Positions 1 through 7,391 of a stretch of 33,139 nucleotides of DNA are shown piece by piece (the stretch's first letter is position 1; each line of letters opens with the position of its first letter). This DNA is from Verrucomicrobiia bacterium (GTDB lineage Bacteria; Verrucomicrobiota; Verrucomicrobiia; Verrucomicrobiales; DEV007): positions 1 through 33,139 of the forward strand of contig JAGRPB010000049.1 of the NCBI GenBank assembly GCA_020439945.1, given 5' to 3'. The translations under genes were made by a program, and so were the position numbers. Below the pieces are notes generated by a model that saw only the letters and a program-made list of their open reading frames with translations, made no database searches and was not told the DNA's origin.

Positions 1-326
1 GAATCCTTTGAGAGAAGCAAATTGGTCGCTTCGGTTTGACCGAAACGAATCGCGGCGAGTAAAGGCGTCAAACCCGATCCTGTATCGGGCGAACTCAGAT
101 CGACTTCGGCGAGATCCAGTTGCTCCAGATTGAAAACATTCCCCTCGGCGGCGGCGGCCACCGCGCTGGCGGAATTCAGGGGCGTTTGTTGTGCCTCCAG
201 CAGTCGCCGCGCTTTTCGGACCGGGTCGTATCGAACATACCAATCCGCAGCCACCAGAGCGCCAAGCAACCCGATGGTGGCAAGTCCGAGAAAAAGATTC
301 CTGATAATGATGCCGATGCGATTCAT
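1..326 (-). CDS. Ankyrin-repeat-like membrane-anchored protein, partial (C-terminus outside window)
   Basis: Reading the minus strand from the ATG at 324-326 gives an open frame to the window edge (108 codons). It begins MNRIGIIIRNLFLGLATIG, and residues about 6-27 form one hydrophobic helix, so the protein is probably anchored in the inner membrane with the rest outside. The stretch SGLTPLLAAIRFGQTEATNLLL at the cut end has the G-x-TPL-x-AA-x-x-G-x-x-x-x-x-x-LL pattern of an ankyrin repeat, and a weaker copy (NSASAVAAAAEGNVFNLEQL) precedes it. Ankyrin repeats bind proteins; no partner can be named. A G-rich run (GGGGGG) lies 4 bases before the ATG and can act as ribosome binding site. An imperfect inverted repeat lies just upstream. 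The fold call rests on one good repeat. Confidence 0.6.
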   Translation of the reverse strand, partial: MNRIGIIIRNLFLGLATIGLLGALVAADWYVRYDPVRKARRLLEAQQTPLNSASAVAAAAEGNVFNLEQLDLAEVDLSSPDTGSGLTPLLAAIRFGQTEATNLLLSKD

Positions 327-335
327 CTACCCCCC

Positions 336-394
336 GGTAGCGTTATTGATTTTGGTTCGGCTCGCTTCATTCGCTCGGTGACAATGTCGCTACC
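336..394. repeat. Imperfect inverted repeat in the leader of the ankyrin-like gene
   Basis: Arms 336-348 and 382-394 match over 11 of 13 positions (GGTAGCG...ATTG against its complement). The 33-nt loop contains a smaller CGAGCGAATGAAGCGAG-type palindrome on the minus strand. In the minus-strand transcript the 3' arm ends directly before the G-rich ribosome binding site of the gene starting at 326, so the structure could influence translation or be a REP-like unit. No T-run follows, so it is not a terminator. Confidence 0.4.
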
Positions 395-631
395 ACCGGG
401 CTCTCATGCTCCCCGCAAGGCTACAGGGAGTACAATTCGACTGACAACAGAGAATTCCGAGAATTTACGGATTTTATTTATGAAAAATGTGGTTGGTATA
501 AAAATTGCCGAACTTAATCTAAACCACCATAGAAATAAAGAAGATTTAACGAAACTCGCGTTTCACTCCACGAATCACCCTCTTTCATGGTTGATTATCA
601 GCCTTTTACGTGATTATCGACGGCGCTTTCT
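395..631. other. AT-richer intergenic region, probable promoter area of the ankyrin-like gene
   Basis: No convincing gene is present in this stretch. Bases about 430-620 are clearly richer in A and T than the neighbours, and two TGATTATC copies lie at roughly 592-618. It lies downstream of lipA and upstream of the ankyrin-like gene, both on the minus strand, so it can hold the promoter of the latter. I could not place a confident -35/-10 pair. Confidence 0.35.
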
Positions 632-1540
632 TCAAGCCTCTTCGTCGAGATCCAACTCCGGCTTGAAGTCGGCCGCGTGGTAGGAACTGCGCACCAGCGG
701 TCCGGACGCCACGTGCCGGAAGCCCTTCTCCAGGGCGATCTCCTTCAATCGATCGAAGGTCTCCGGCAACACGTATTCCACCACCGGCAGATGCTTCGGG
801 GACGGCCTCAGATACTGCCCGAGGGTCAACACGGTGACGTCGTGATCCCGCAGGTCATTGAGCGCCTGCAGGATCTCCGGCTCGCTTTCGCCCAGCCCGA
901 GCATGATCCCGCTCTTCGTCGCGCAACGATTGCCGAGCTTTCGTGCCATCGCCTTGGCGTTTTTCAGGACTTTGAGCGACTGCCAGTACTGGGCTCGCGA
1001 ACGCACCAACGGAGTCAGGCGCTCCACCGTCTCGATGTTGTGATTGAAGATATGGGGTCGCGCCTCCATCACCACGTAGAGCTGATCTTCGTGCCCGTTG
1101 AAATCGGGCGTCAGCACCTCGATCACCATCTCGGGATTCACCTCGCGCACCTTTTCGATGGTGTTGGCGAAATGGCAGGCGCCGCCGTCGGCGAGATCGT
1201 CGCGGGCCACCGCCGTGATGACGACGTGGTTGAGATTCATCCTGCGCACCGCCTCGGCGACGCGATCCGGCTCATCCGCCTCCAGAGGAAGCGGCTTGCG
1301 GGTGTCGACCGCGCAGAATCCACAGGCTCGCGTGCATCGCTCGCCCGCGATCATCATGGTCGCGGTCCCCTGCCCCCAGCATTCCCAGCGATTCGGACAC
1401 TGGGCTTCCTCGCATACGGTGACGAGCCGCAGGTCATCGATCATGCCCTTGGTATCCCAGAAAACCGGGTTGTTCGGGAGTTTCACCCGAATCCACGGCG
1501 GTTTCTTGGCCTGGTGCAGTGAGGGATCGATCTTGGGCAT
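632..1540 (-). CDS. lipA: Lipoyl synthase
   Basis: Radical-SAM enzyme that inserts two sulfurs into protein-bound octanoyl groups to make lipoyl cofactor for 2-oxoacid dehydrogenases and the glycine cleavage system; cytoplasmic. Both diagnostic clusters are visible: C43-x4-C48-x5-C54 (auxiliary 4Fe-4S cluster) and C69-x3-C73-x2-C76 (radical-SAM cluster, CTRACGFC). The C-terminal RSSYH motif at 284-288, which holds the serine ligand of the auxiliary cluster, is intact. Length, 302 residues, is normal for the family. The ATG at 1538-1540 starts MPKIDPSL. It follows the DUF1080 gene on the same strand after 107 bases, so it may have its own promoter. No lipB is seen here. Confidence 0.96.
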   Translation of the reverse strand: MPKIDPSLHQAKKPPWIRVKLPNNPVFWDTKGMIDDLRLVTVCEEAQCPNRWECWGQGTATMMIAGERCTRACGFCAVDTRKPLPLEADEPDRVAEAVRRMNLNHVVITAVARDDLADGGACHFANTIEKVREVNPEMVIEVLTPDFNGHEDQLYVVMEARPHIFNHNIETVERLTPLVRSRAQYWQSLKVLKNAKAMARKLGNRCATKSGIMLGLGESEPEILQALNDLRDHDVTVLTLGQYLRPSPKHLPVVEYVLPETFDRLKEIALEKGFRHVASGPLVRSSYHAADFKPELDLDEEA

Positions 1541-1647
1541 GAAAAGTCGGGAATGGTGATTGCAGGCACCATGCCAGAAATGCCGCCGGTCTCAACCGGA
1601 CGGTGGGAGAATGCGTGTCATTTTGAGGTCGCGTGCCGCGAACGCCC

Positions 1648-2343
1648 TCAATCCAGCTTCGTGAGCTGGATGTCTTTGAACTGAACCGTCGTCGGCGGAC
1701 CGGAATGCAATTGCAGCGCCAGCACGCCGGACATTTCGCGCTCCTCCTTCTGGTGATCGATCACCTCGGAAGTCTGGATGCCATTGAGGAAGACCTGGAG
1801 CTTGTTGTCAACGAACCGAATCCGGTATTCGGCCCACTTCCCGACTTCATAGTCCTTCATCGCCACATCGGGATCGGCGGCGGTGAGCGGCGTTGAGTTC
1901 ATCGTGCCATCGACATTGATCACCGTGCGGTAGCCACGATTCGCCAGCATCTTGCGGCCTTTTTCATCGTAGACGGCTCCGAGATAGGGCGCCGACGGAT
2001 CGGCAATGTCCACCTGGTAGCCGACCACGTGCCCGTCGGGTTCGATCCGGCTCCTCACCTGAACGCCGGAATTGGCTTTCTCGGTTCCCTCGATCTTGAA
2101 TTTCAGGGTCAGCTCGAAATTCGCGATGTCGCCGCCCTGCCAGACGAGGAACTGGTTGTGATCGCAGGGATGCGCGTCCGTGGAAGTCGCGGTGATGGCG
2201 CCATCTGCCACCGACCAGTAGCTCATGTCCGGCGCCTTCCAGCCATCGAGCGATTTGCCGTCGAATAGAGGGTCGGCTTCGTCGGCAAACAGGGTCGAGG
2301 TGGATAGGACGACGGCAAGAGTAAGGAGAAGGTTTTTCATCAT
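1648..2343 (-). CDS. Secreted DUF1080 (3-keto-disaccharide hydrolase-like) protein
   Basis: A protein of about 231 residues with a clear signal peptide (MMKNLLLTLAVVLSTSTLFA, cleavage near residue 20). The mature part starts PLFDGKSLDGWKAPD, the typical opening of DUF1080, and continues with the family's concanavalin-like beta-sandwich pattern (NFELTLKFKIEG, NSGVQVRSRI, EYRIRFVDNKLQVFLNG). Members are abundant in Verrucomicrobiota and Planctomycetota; some hydrolyse 3-keto-glycosides, the assumed role here. Two adjacent ATGs at 2343 and 2340 are possible starts, and a TTG just before them is less likely. It starts 7 bases after the stop of the preceding gene, so it is the last member of the cytochrome/DUF1501 operon. 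Catalysis on a specific substrate is not shown by sequence. Confidence 0.88.
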   Translation of the reverse strand: MMKNLLLTLAVVLSTSTLFADEADPLFDGKSLDGWKAPDMSYWSVADGAITATSTDAHPCDHNQFLVWQGGDIANFELTLKFKIEGTEKANSGVQVRSRIEPDGHVVGYQVDIADPSAPYLGAVYDEKGRKMLANRGYRTVINVDGTMNSTPLTAADPDVAMKDYEVGKWAEYRIRFVDNKLQVFLNGIQTSEVIDHQKEEREMSGVLALQLHSGPPTTVQFKDIQLTKLD

Positions 2344-2349
2344 CAAAAT

Positions 2350-3189
2350 TTAGGGAGCTTTTCGGTTTTCGAGTTGGGGAAGATCCTTCATCCGTTCAAT
2401 CGGCGGGAGGGGCTTTCCCTCTTCCAGGGGATGCAGATCTTTCCCATTTCGATTCTCTATCCGAAAATCCATCGGTGGCCAAGTGGCGTGAATATCACCA
2501 TCCGGCACGACTTTGATTCGCGATTTCTCCGGAGACAACCCGGGCACCTTGGAATTGATGACCCTGGGATGAGCCTCCTGATTCGGGTCGGTTTCCTTCA
2601 CCTCTCCCATGAAGGAATTCACTTCCGGCGCAAAAGGATAGTCGTAGCGAAGCTTCGCCGCTTTGACTGGCTCCTGGTTTTCTTCCTGTGATTCCGCTTC
2701 GACCGTCTCCGGCGTGGTTTCGGTTTCACGACGCGAAGAGAACCTGGAGCGTTCCATTTTTTCCACCTGATCGACGGTGCCGAAGTAAACGCCGCCAAAA
2801 CCGTTGCCTTTCACTTTGTCGTAGAAACTCAGGTGCAGGAAACCGCGATGCTTGACCAGGATGGTGGCCTCAAAATCATGCCAGCCGCCCACGGCCGCGA
2901 CCGTTTGCGACGGATCCGTCTCCTCGTGCCCATCGCCCTTCGTCTGGGTGAGAAACAGGGCCAGGATCGCCGAGGGTTCCGAAACCAGCCGGTATTTGCC
3001 GCGCACGGTGACCATGTCGCCCTGTTCCAGGCGTGGTGAAGTGGATTCGACTTCGAGAATCTGGATGACGTCGCCATCCCGAAAGGACTTGGGCCCCAGT
3101 TTCACCGGGACGCTCTCCATCAGGGGAGCCGCCGTCCCCGGGCCCATCAAAACGAGCCAACCCGCCAAACTCAGTAGCTTCGCCTTCAT
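2350..3189 (-). CDS. Unrecognised secreted protein of the DUF1501 operon
   Basis: A 279-residue protein starting MKAKLLSLAGWLVLMGPG, with a signal peptide ending near residue 20 (GTAAP). The ATG at 3187-3189 is preferred over upstream in-frame codons because it gives a normal signal peptide. Residues about 30-140 look like a compact beta domain (GDVIQILEVESTSPRLEQGD, HRGFLHLSFYD, GFGGVYFGTV); I recall similar segments with the FGGVYFGT signature in secreted planctomycete proteins, but cannot verify this. Residues about 145-279 are charged, rich in Glu, Pro and Lys and probably disordered. It lies 122 bases after the DUF1501 gene and 6 before the DUF1080 gene, so it is cotranscribed with both. 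Function unknown. Confidence 0.75.
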   Translation of the reverse strand: MKAKLLSLAGWLVLMGPGTAAPLMESVPVKLGPKSFRDGDVIQILEVESTSPRLEQGDMVTVRGKYRLVSEPSAILALFLTQTKGDGHEETDPSQTVAAVGGWHDFEATILVKHRGFLHLSFYDKVKGNGFGGVYFGTVDQVEKMERSRFSSRRETETTPETVEAESQEENQEPVKAAKLRYDYPFAPEVNSFMGEVKETDPNQEAHPRVINSKVPGLSPEKSRIKVVPDGDIHATWPPMDFRIENRNGKDLHPLEEGKPLPPIERMKDLPQLENRKAP

Positions 3190-3248
3190 GAGTGACCAGC
3201 CTAACCGAAGGCGAACTTCAACGCCAGCCCCAAAGGAGAGACGATCAA

Positions 3249-3305
3249 CCTGTCGCCTTTTCGAAGCCTCGCACCCCGACCAGCAGGGCGACAGGATTGT
3301 CGCCC
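3249..3305 (-). promoter_or_regulatory. Two mutually exclusive hairpins between DUF1501 gene and next gene
   Basis: Just after the DUF1501 stop, arms 3298-3305 and 3286-3293 form a perfect 8-bp stem (GGGCGACA / TGTCGCCC) with a 4-nt loop. The middle segment (3287-3295) can instead pair perfectly over 9 bp with 3249-3257 (CCTGTCGCC / GGCGACAGG). No T-run follows. Possible partial terminator or processing site between operon members; the function is inference. Confidence 0.35.
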
Positions 3306-3311
3306 CTCCTG

Positions 3312-4769
3312 TCACGCGAAAAGCTCCATCACCGCCTGCCCCTTCCCGTCCTGCGTCGTGTAGAACGGGCGTTTCTCGATCTCGTAGAACAGTTTCGGAC
3401 TGATGCCCATGGCGTTGTAGATCGTGGCGTGGAGATCGGAAATGCTCACCGGATTTTCCACCGCCACCAGCGGCCGCTCGTCAGCGGTGGCGCCATAGAC
3501 GAAGCCCCGCTTCATCCCGCCCCCGAACATCACCACGCTGGTGCCGCCGGTGAAATGCCGGTGCAGTCCGTAGTGTTTCATCTCCTGGAGCGTTTCGGAC
3601 TTGGCGCGGCTCTGATCGCGCGCGGTGGAACCGGGGACGCCCTCGATCAACATGTCGCGACTGAACTCGCTGGCGATGATCACCAGCGTCCGGTCGAGCA
3701 TCCCGCGCTCCTCCAGATCGAGAATCAATTGGGCGATGGGCCGATCGATCTCGGCCTTCATCCCCTTCGCGGTTTCGTGTCCGTTTTCGTGAGTGTCCCA
3801 ATGCAGGAAGGGCACATACTCGGTCGTTACCTCGATGAATCGCGCCCCGGCTTCGACGAGGCGACGGGCCAGCAAACAACCGCGCCCGAAGCGACCGGTG
3901 TCGTAGCGTTCCCGCACTTCCTTCGGTTCGAGTTCCAGATCGAAGGCGTCCTTTTCCTTCGATCCCAGGAGCCGGTGCGCGTTGTCGAACGAACGCAGCA
4001 TCGATTCCTGCTGATAGTCGGAGAGAAATTCGCGGTGAGGATTCTGGTCAACCAGCTTCTTGTAGAACTGGTAGCGATTGGCGAAGCGTCCCGGCTCCAT
4101 CCCTTCCGGCGGACGCACCGCCTGCACGGCGTCTTCCGGATACGGGAGATTGAAAGGACCGAATTCACTGCCGAAGAAACCGGCCGTGGTGAAAGCCTTC
4201 AGTTCCTCCTGCTCGCCGACGCCTTCGATACGCTGGCCGATATTGATAAAGGGCGGCATCACCGGGTTGCGTGGTCCCAACACCTTCGCCATCCATGCGC
4301 CGAGATGCGGAGCCGCCACCGTCACCGGAGGCACGTAGCCGGTGTGCCAGTGATACTGGTGACGCGAGTGGAGAATGCTGCCGAGGTCCGGCTGCACATG
4401 GGAACGGATCAGCGTCGCCCGGTCCATGACGCCGGCGATGTTCTCGAGTCCGGCGGAAATTTTCAGCCCATCGACCGCGGTATCGATGGCGGGAAAGGTG
4501 CTGAGGATCTTGTCCACTTCCAGGCCCTTCTCAAACGGCAGGTAACGCTTGGGATCGAAGGTCTCGGGCGCGGCCATGCCTCCCGCCAGCCAGATCAGGA
4601 TGCAGGCATCGGCGCGTGGCGCGGGATTCACCACCTCGTGCTTGTCGCTCGTTTCCGTCGCCCCGTAGAGACGCGGCTCCCCGGCCATCATGGCCGCGGT
4701 GGAAGCGGCGCCGAGTTTTTTCAGGAACGCGCGCCGGGCGATTCGTTCTTCGAGGGACATGGTTTTCAT
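3312..4769 (-). CDS. Tat-exported DUF1501 family protein
   Basis: A 485-residue protein that opens with a twin-arginine signal (RRAFLKKLGAASTAAMMAG, Arg at 12-13), so it is probably exported folded. The body is DUF1501, distantly related to the alkaline-phosphatase/sulfatase fold: APRADACILIWLAGGMAAPETFDPK near 50-74, the HQYHWHTGYVPP stretch, and the C-terminal SDLHATIYNAMGI. Such genes normally sit directly behind a DUF1549/DUF1553 cytochrome gene, as here (34 bases after it). A strong ribosome binding site, AAGGAG, lies 8 bases before the ATG at 4769; an ATG at 4760 is an alternative. Biochemical role is unknown in the family; a part in extracellular polymer degradation has been guessed. 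In this copy the usual LxxWGGEFGRTP stretch reads LVIIASEFSRDM, so it is a divergent subgroup. Confidence 0.9.
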   Translation of the reverse strand: MKTMSLEERIARRAFLKKLGAASTAAMMAGEPRLYGATETSDKHEVVNPAPRADACILIWLAGGMAAPETFDPKRYLPFEKGLEVDKILSTFPAIDTAVDGLKISAGLENIAGVMDRATLIRSHVQPDLGSILHSRHQYHWHTGYVPPVTVAAPHLGAWMAKVLGPRNPVMPPFINIGQRIEGVGEQEELKAFTTAGFFGSEFGPFNLPYPEDAVQAVRPPEGMEPGRFANRYQFYKKLVDQNPHREFLSDYQQESMLRSFDNAHRLLGSKEKDAFDLELEPKEVRERYDTGRFGRGCLLARRLVEAGARFIEVTTEYVPFLHWDTHENGHETAKGMKAEIDRPIAQLILDLEERGMLDRTLVIIASEFSRDMLIEGVPGSTARDQSRAKSETLQEMKHYGLHRHFTGGTSVVMFGGGMKRGFVYGATADERPLVAVENPVSISDLHATIYNAMGISPKLFYEIEKRPFYTTQDGKGQAVMELFA

Positions 4770-4803
4770 CGGCTTCTCCTTCTCAATTCTATCAGTTTCT
4801 CCC

Positions 4804-7218
4804 TCACCTCACCAACTGGAACTCCGGCAGCATCAGCACCGACCAGAGGAGATCCTCCACTCCCTGCTCCGACGGTGTTTCGCCCACCAACTGTACGAGG
4901 ACTTCGCGTTCGTCCCCGGTGGCCGGACGGCACAGGGCTTCCCGGAAAAGCGCGTCGATCAGCTCGCCGGAACTGCTCCCGGAATGTTGCGCCAGCAGAT
5001 TGACCGCGCCGCGTTTCAGGAGCGCCGCCAGGATGTCGCCGTTCGCCAGGTCGATGGCCTGCAAGGTCGATAGCTGTTCCGGCCGCACGGTCACTACCTG
5101 CTCGCGATTCGGTCTGCCCAGCGAACGCATCAGCAGATCGCTCTTCACCAGCGATGCCCGTACCATCCGGTCGCCTGCGCCTTCGGCCCGCGCCAGACCC
5201 GCCCGCACCTGCGGAGCCAGACGATCCGCCCACGGCCCGGGCGCTTCTTTCACCGGCTGCCAGTCCTCGACCGGTCGGCCAAACTGCCCGCGCTTGTCCG
5301 GCTCGCGTGCTGTCCACTGCCAGCTCTCGTCGGTGATCACGCGCTGCTCGTCGTTCTCACCGAACTGCAATCGTGCCTCCAGGAATGCGCCCGCCGCGTT
5401 CGGTCCGCTGCCCGCGTTGCGGGCCACGACGAGGAATTCGTTGTCGCCTGCTTTCATTGCACCGCCAAGATCGACTGATTCCACGGTCATCCAGTTGGCA
5501 TCATCCCTCAGCTTCCGGCCATTGACAAAGAGGGTGTATTCGTTGTCGGCCGAGATGGTCGCGAAGGCCTTCGCCGGTTTCTTATCGAGCTTCACCACCT
5601 TCCGCAAAGTCGCGACTTCGCCGGCCTGGGGGACTCCCTCGCGATTCGACCAGATCCACTTGCCGGTCACCTCGATATCCTCGTATTGCCCCGGCACGAT
5701 CTTCATCCGCATCACATCAGCGACCGGCGAAGCGGGCGCGGTGTCCGTGATCTGCCAGACCGCGTCGATGAACTGCTCGGCCGTCATCCGGCGAGCGATG
5801 GGGCCGCGATAGACATAGTCTTCCGCATCCGCCACATCGGGCGTGGGAGCCATCGGGGCCTGGTAGGCTTTCGATGTCACGATGCGCCGGATCAGCTTTC
5901 GCAAATCGTAGCCCTGCTCCGCGAAATCGACCGCCAGCCAGTCGAGCAAATCCTCGTCCCACGGCTTCGTGTGCATGGCGTCCACGGGATGCACGATCCC
6001 CCGCCCCATCAGGCGATGCCAGACGCGGTTCACCAGCGTTCGGGTGAATCGCCCGTTCCCGGGATCGGTCATCAGCCTGGCGAGCTGCCGCAACCGCTTG
6101 GGCTGCGCCGCGTCCGGATTCACCTCGCCGAGTTCGGGAAAAATCCACGCCGCTTTCGCGATCTCGCCCGTTCCTTTGTCACAGCGATGAATCTCCACCG
6201 GTTCCTCCGCGAAGACCGCCGCCAGGCTGTAGGCGTCCTTGAGCTTCCATCGATCGATGAAGCTGTCGTGACAACTGGCGCACTTCATGTTGATGCCGAG
6301 AAATACCTGACCAAGATTCTGGGCAAACTGCACCTCGCGCGTCTGGCTGGCGTTCACATTGCCCCGCCACTTGATCCCGTTGATGAATCCCTCCGCGTCC
6401 GGCGTGGGCGCGATCAATTCGCGGACAAACTGGTCGTAGGGCTTGTTATCGATCAGGGAGCGGTAGAGCCAATCGGTGATCTGCTTGCGGCCTCCGTCGA
6501 TGAATCCGGTTCCGGCATAGTCATTGCGCAGCAGATCATTCCAGAAAGTCAGCCAATGCTCGGCGTAATCGACATCCTGTGACAAAACGGCATCGACCAG
6601 TTTCTCCCGTTTGTCGGCCGAGGCGTCGGCGAGAAAGGCGGTCGTCACTTCGGGTTCGGGCAACAACCCGAGGACATCGAGGTAGAGACGGCGAATGAAC
6701 GTGACGTCGCCCACCGCGCCGGTGGGTTCGCTGTCGTGATCGGCCAGGTAACGATCGAGCAGGCGGTCAATGGGATGATCGCGACCGGCGATCGCCTTCG
6801 GTAGCGCAACCTCGCGCGGCTGCACCGGCGGCTCCCAGTTGGTTTCGCCAAACGCAAAGCCCGGCTCCCACTTCAGCCCGCCATCGATCCAACGCTTCAG
6901 GGTTTCGATCTGTTCCGGCGAAACCCGGTCGCCTTTCGGCGGCATCTGGATGTCCGCATCATCCGTGCTCAGCGTCTCGATCAGGTAGCTCTCCGCGCCC
7001 TTGCCCGGCGTCACCACTTCCCCGTTCTCACTCCCGGCGAGGAGATCCTTGCGGGTGTTCATCGAGAAGCTGCCCTTCTTTTTCTTTCCCAGATGACAGT
7101 CCGCGCAGTGCTCCCGGAGTATCGGCACGATGTCGTGAGAAAAATCGACCTCATCGCCCCACGCTCCGCCGATCAGCAGGCCCGTTACCAAACCCAAAAC
7201 TCCGAATTTTTCTCGCAT
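4804..7218 (-). CDS. PSCyt1-DUF1549-DUF1553 cytochrome-type protein with inserted beta-sandwich domain
   Basis: An 804-residue exported protein (signal peptide about 1-21). Residues about 28-115 are the planctomycete cytochrome C domain, with heme motif CADCH at 38-42 and the distal MPPKGD near 92-97. Residues about 145-340 are DUF1549, with a second heme-type motif CASCH at 313-317. DUF1553 starts near 385 (RFTRTLVNRVWHRLMGRGIV) and ends at 804. Residues about 515-665 do not belong to either family: GKWIWSNREG, LRKVVKLDKKPAKAFATISA, YTLFVNGRKL and DNEFLVVARNAG resemble a galactose-binding-like or rhamnosidase N-terminal beta-sandwich. ATG at 7218 is chosen over a TTG two codons upstream because AGGA then has 7-base spacing. 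First gene of the operon with DUF1501. Electron-transfer partner and substrate unknown. Confidence 0.9.
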   Translation of the reverse strand: MREKFGVLGLVTGLLIGGAWGDEVDFSHDIVPILREHCADCHLGKKKKGSFSMNTRKDLLAGSENGEVVTPGKGAESYLIETLSTDDADIQMPPKGDRVSPEQIETLKRWIDGGLKWEPGFAFGETNWEPPVQPREVALPKAIAGRDHPIDRLLDRYLADHDSEPTGAVGDVTFIRRLYLDVLGLLPEPEVTTAFLADASADKREKLVDAVLSQDVDYAEHWLTFWNDLLRNDYAGTGFIDGGRKQITDWLYRSLIDNKPYDQFVRELIAPTPDAEGFINGIKWRGNVNASQTREVQFAQNLGQVFLGINMKCASCHDSFIDRWKLKDAYSLAAVFAEEPVEIHRCDKGTGEIAKAAWIFPELGEVNPDAAQPKRLRQLARLMTDPGNGRFTRTLVNRVWHRLMGRGIVHPVDAMHTKPWDEDLLDWLAVDFAEQGYDLRKLIRRIVTSKAYQAPMAPTPDVADAEDYVYRGPIARRMTAEQFIDAVWQITDTAPASPVADVMRMKIVPGQYEDIEVTGKWIWSNREGVPQAGEVATLRKVVKLDKKPAKAFATISADNEYTLFVNGRKLRDDANWMTVESVDLGGAMKAGDNEFLVVARNAGSGPNAAGAFLEARLQFGENDEQRVITDESWQWTAREPDKRGQFGRPVEDWQPVKEAPGPWADRLAPQVRAGLARAEGAGDRMVRASLVKSDLLMRSLGRPNREQVVTVRPEQLSTLQAIDLANGDILAALLKRGAVNLLAQHSGSSSGELIDALFREALCRPATGDEREVLVQLVGETPSEQGVEDLLWSVLMLPEFQLVR

Positions 7219-7305
7219 CGCCAAATCCTACCGTGTCCGCATAAAGCGTCCAATCCCGCGAATACGGAGGCAATCCCGGCCGTCCAAGACACCGCCCGTT
7301 CCATT

Positions 7306-7338
7306 CAACAGGGTCAGGTCCGCGATCATACCCTGTTG
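7306..7338. repeat. 33-nt palindrome, copy 1 (arms CAACAGGGT/ACCCTGTTG)
   Basis: A perfect 9-bp inverted repeat (7306-7314 and 7330-7338) with a 15-nt spacer, placed in the divergent gap between the cytochrome gene (starts 7218, minus) and the L,D-transpeptidase gene (starts 7392, plus). The same arms with the same spacer length recur at 24182-24214. No T-run follows on either strand, which argues against a terminator. Could be a regulator binding site or a REP-like dispersed hairpin. Confidence 0.6.
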
Positions 7339-7391
7339 GGTCGCGCCAGACGCCGGGCGATGTTACCTTCTCCCCAGCCCCGCTCCGTCTC

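Noticed and set aside
3192..5003. 603-codon plus-strand frame opposite the DUF1501 gene
   Set aside because: Shadow of the DUF1501 coding strand; no domain pattern and no ribosome binding site.
7306..7338. Palindrome considered as intrinsic terminator
   Set aside because: It lies between two divergent genes and neither strand has a T-run after the stem.
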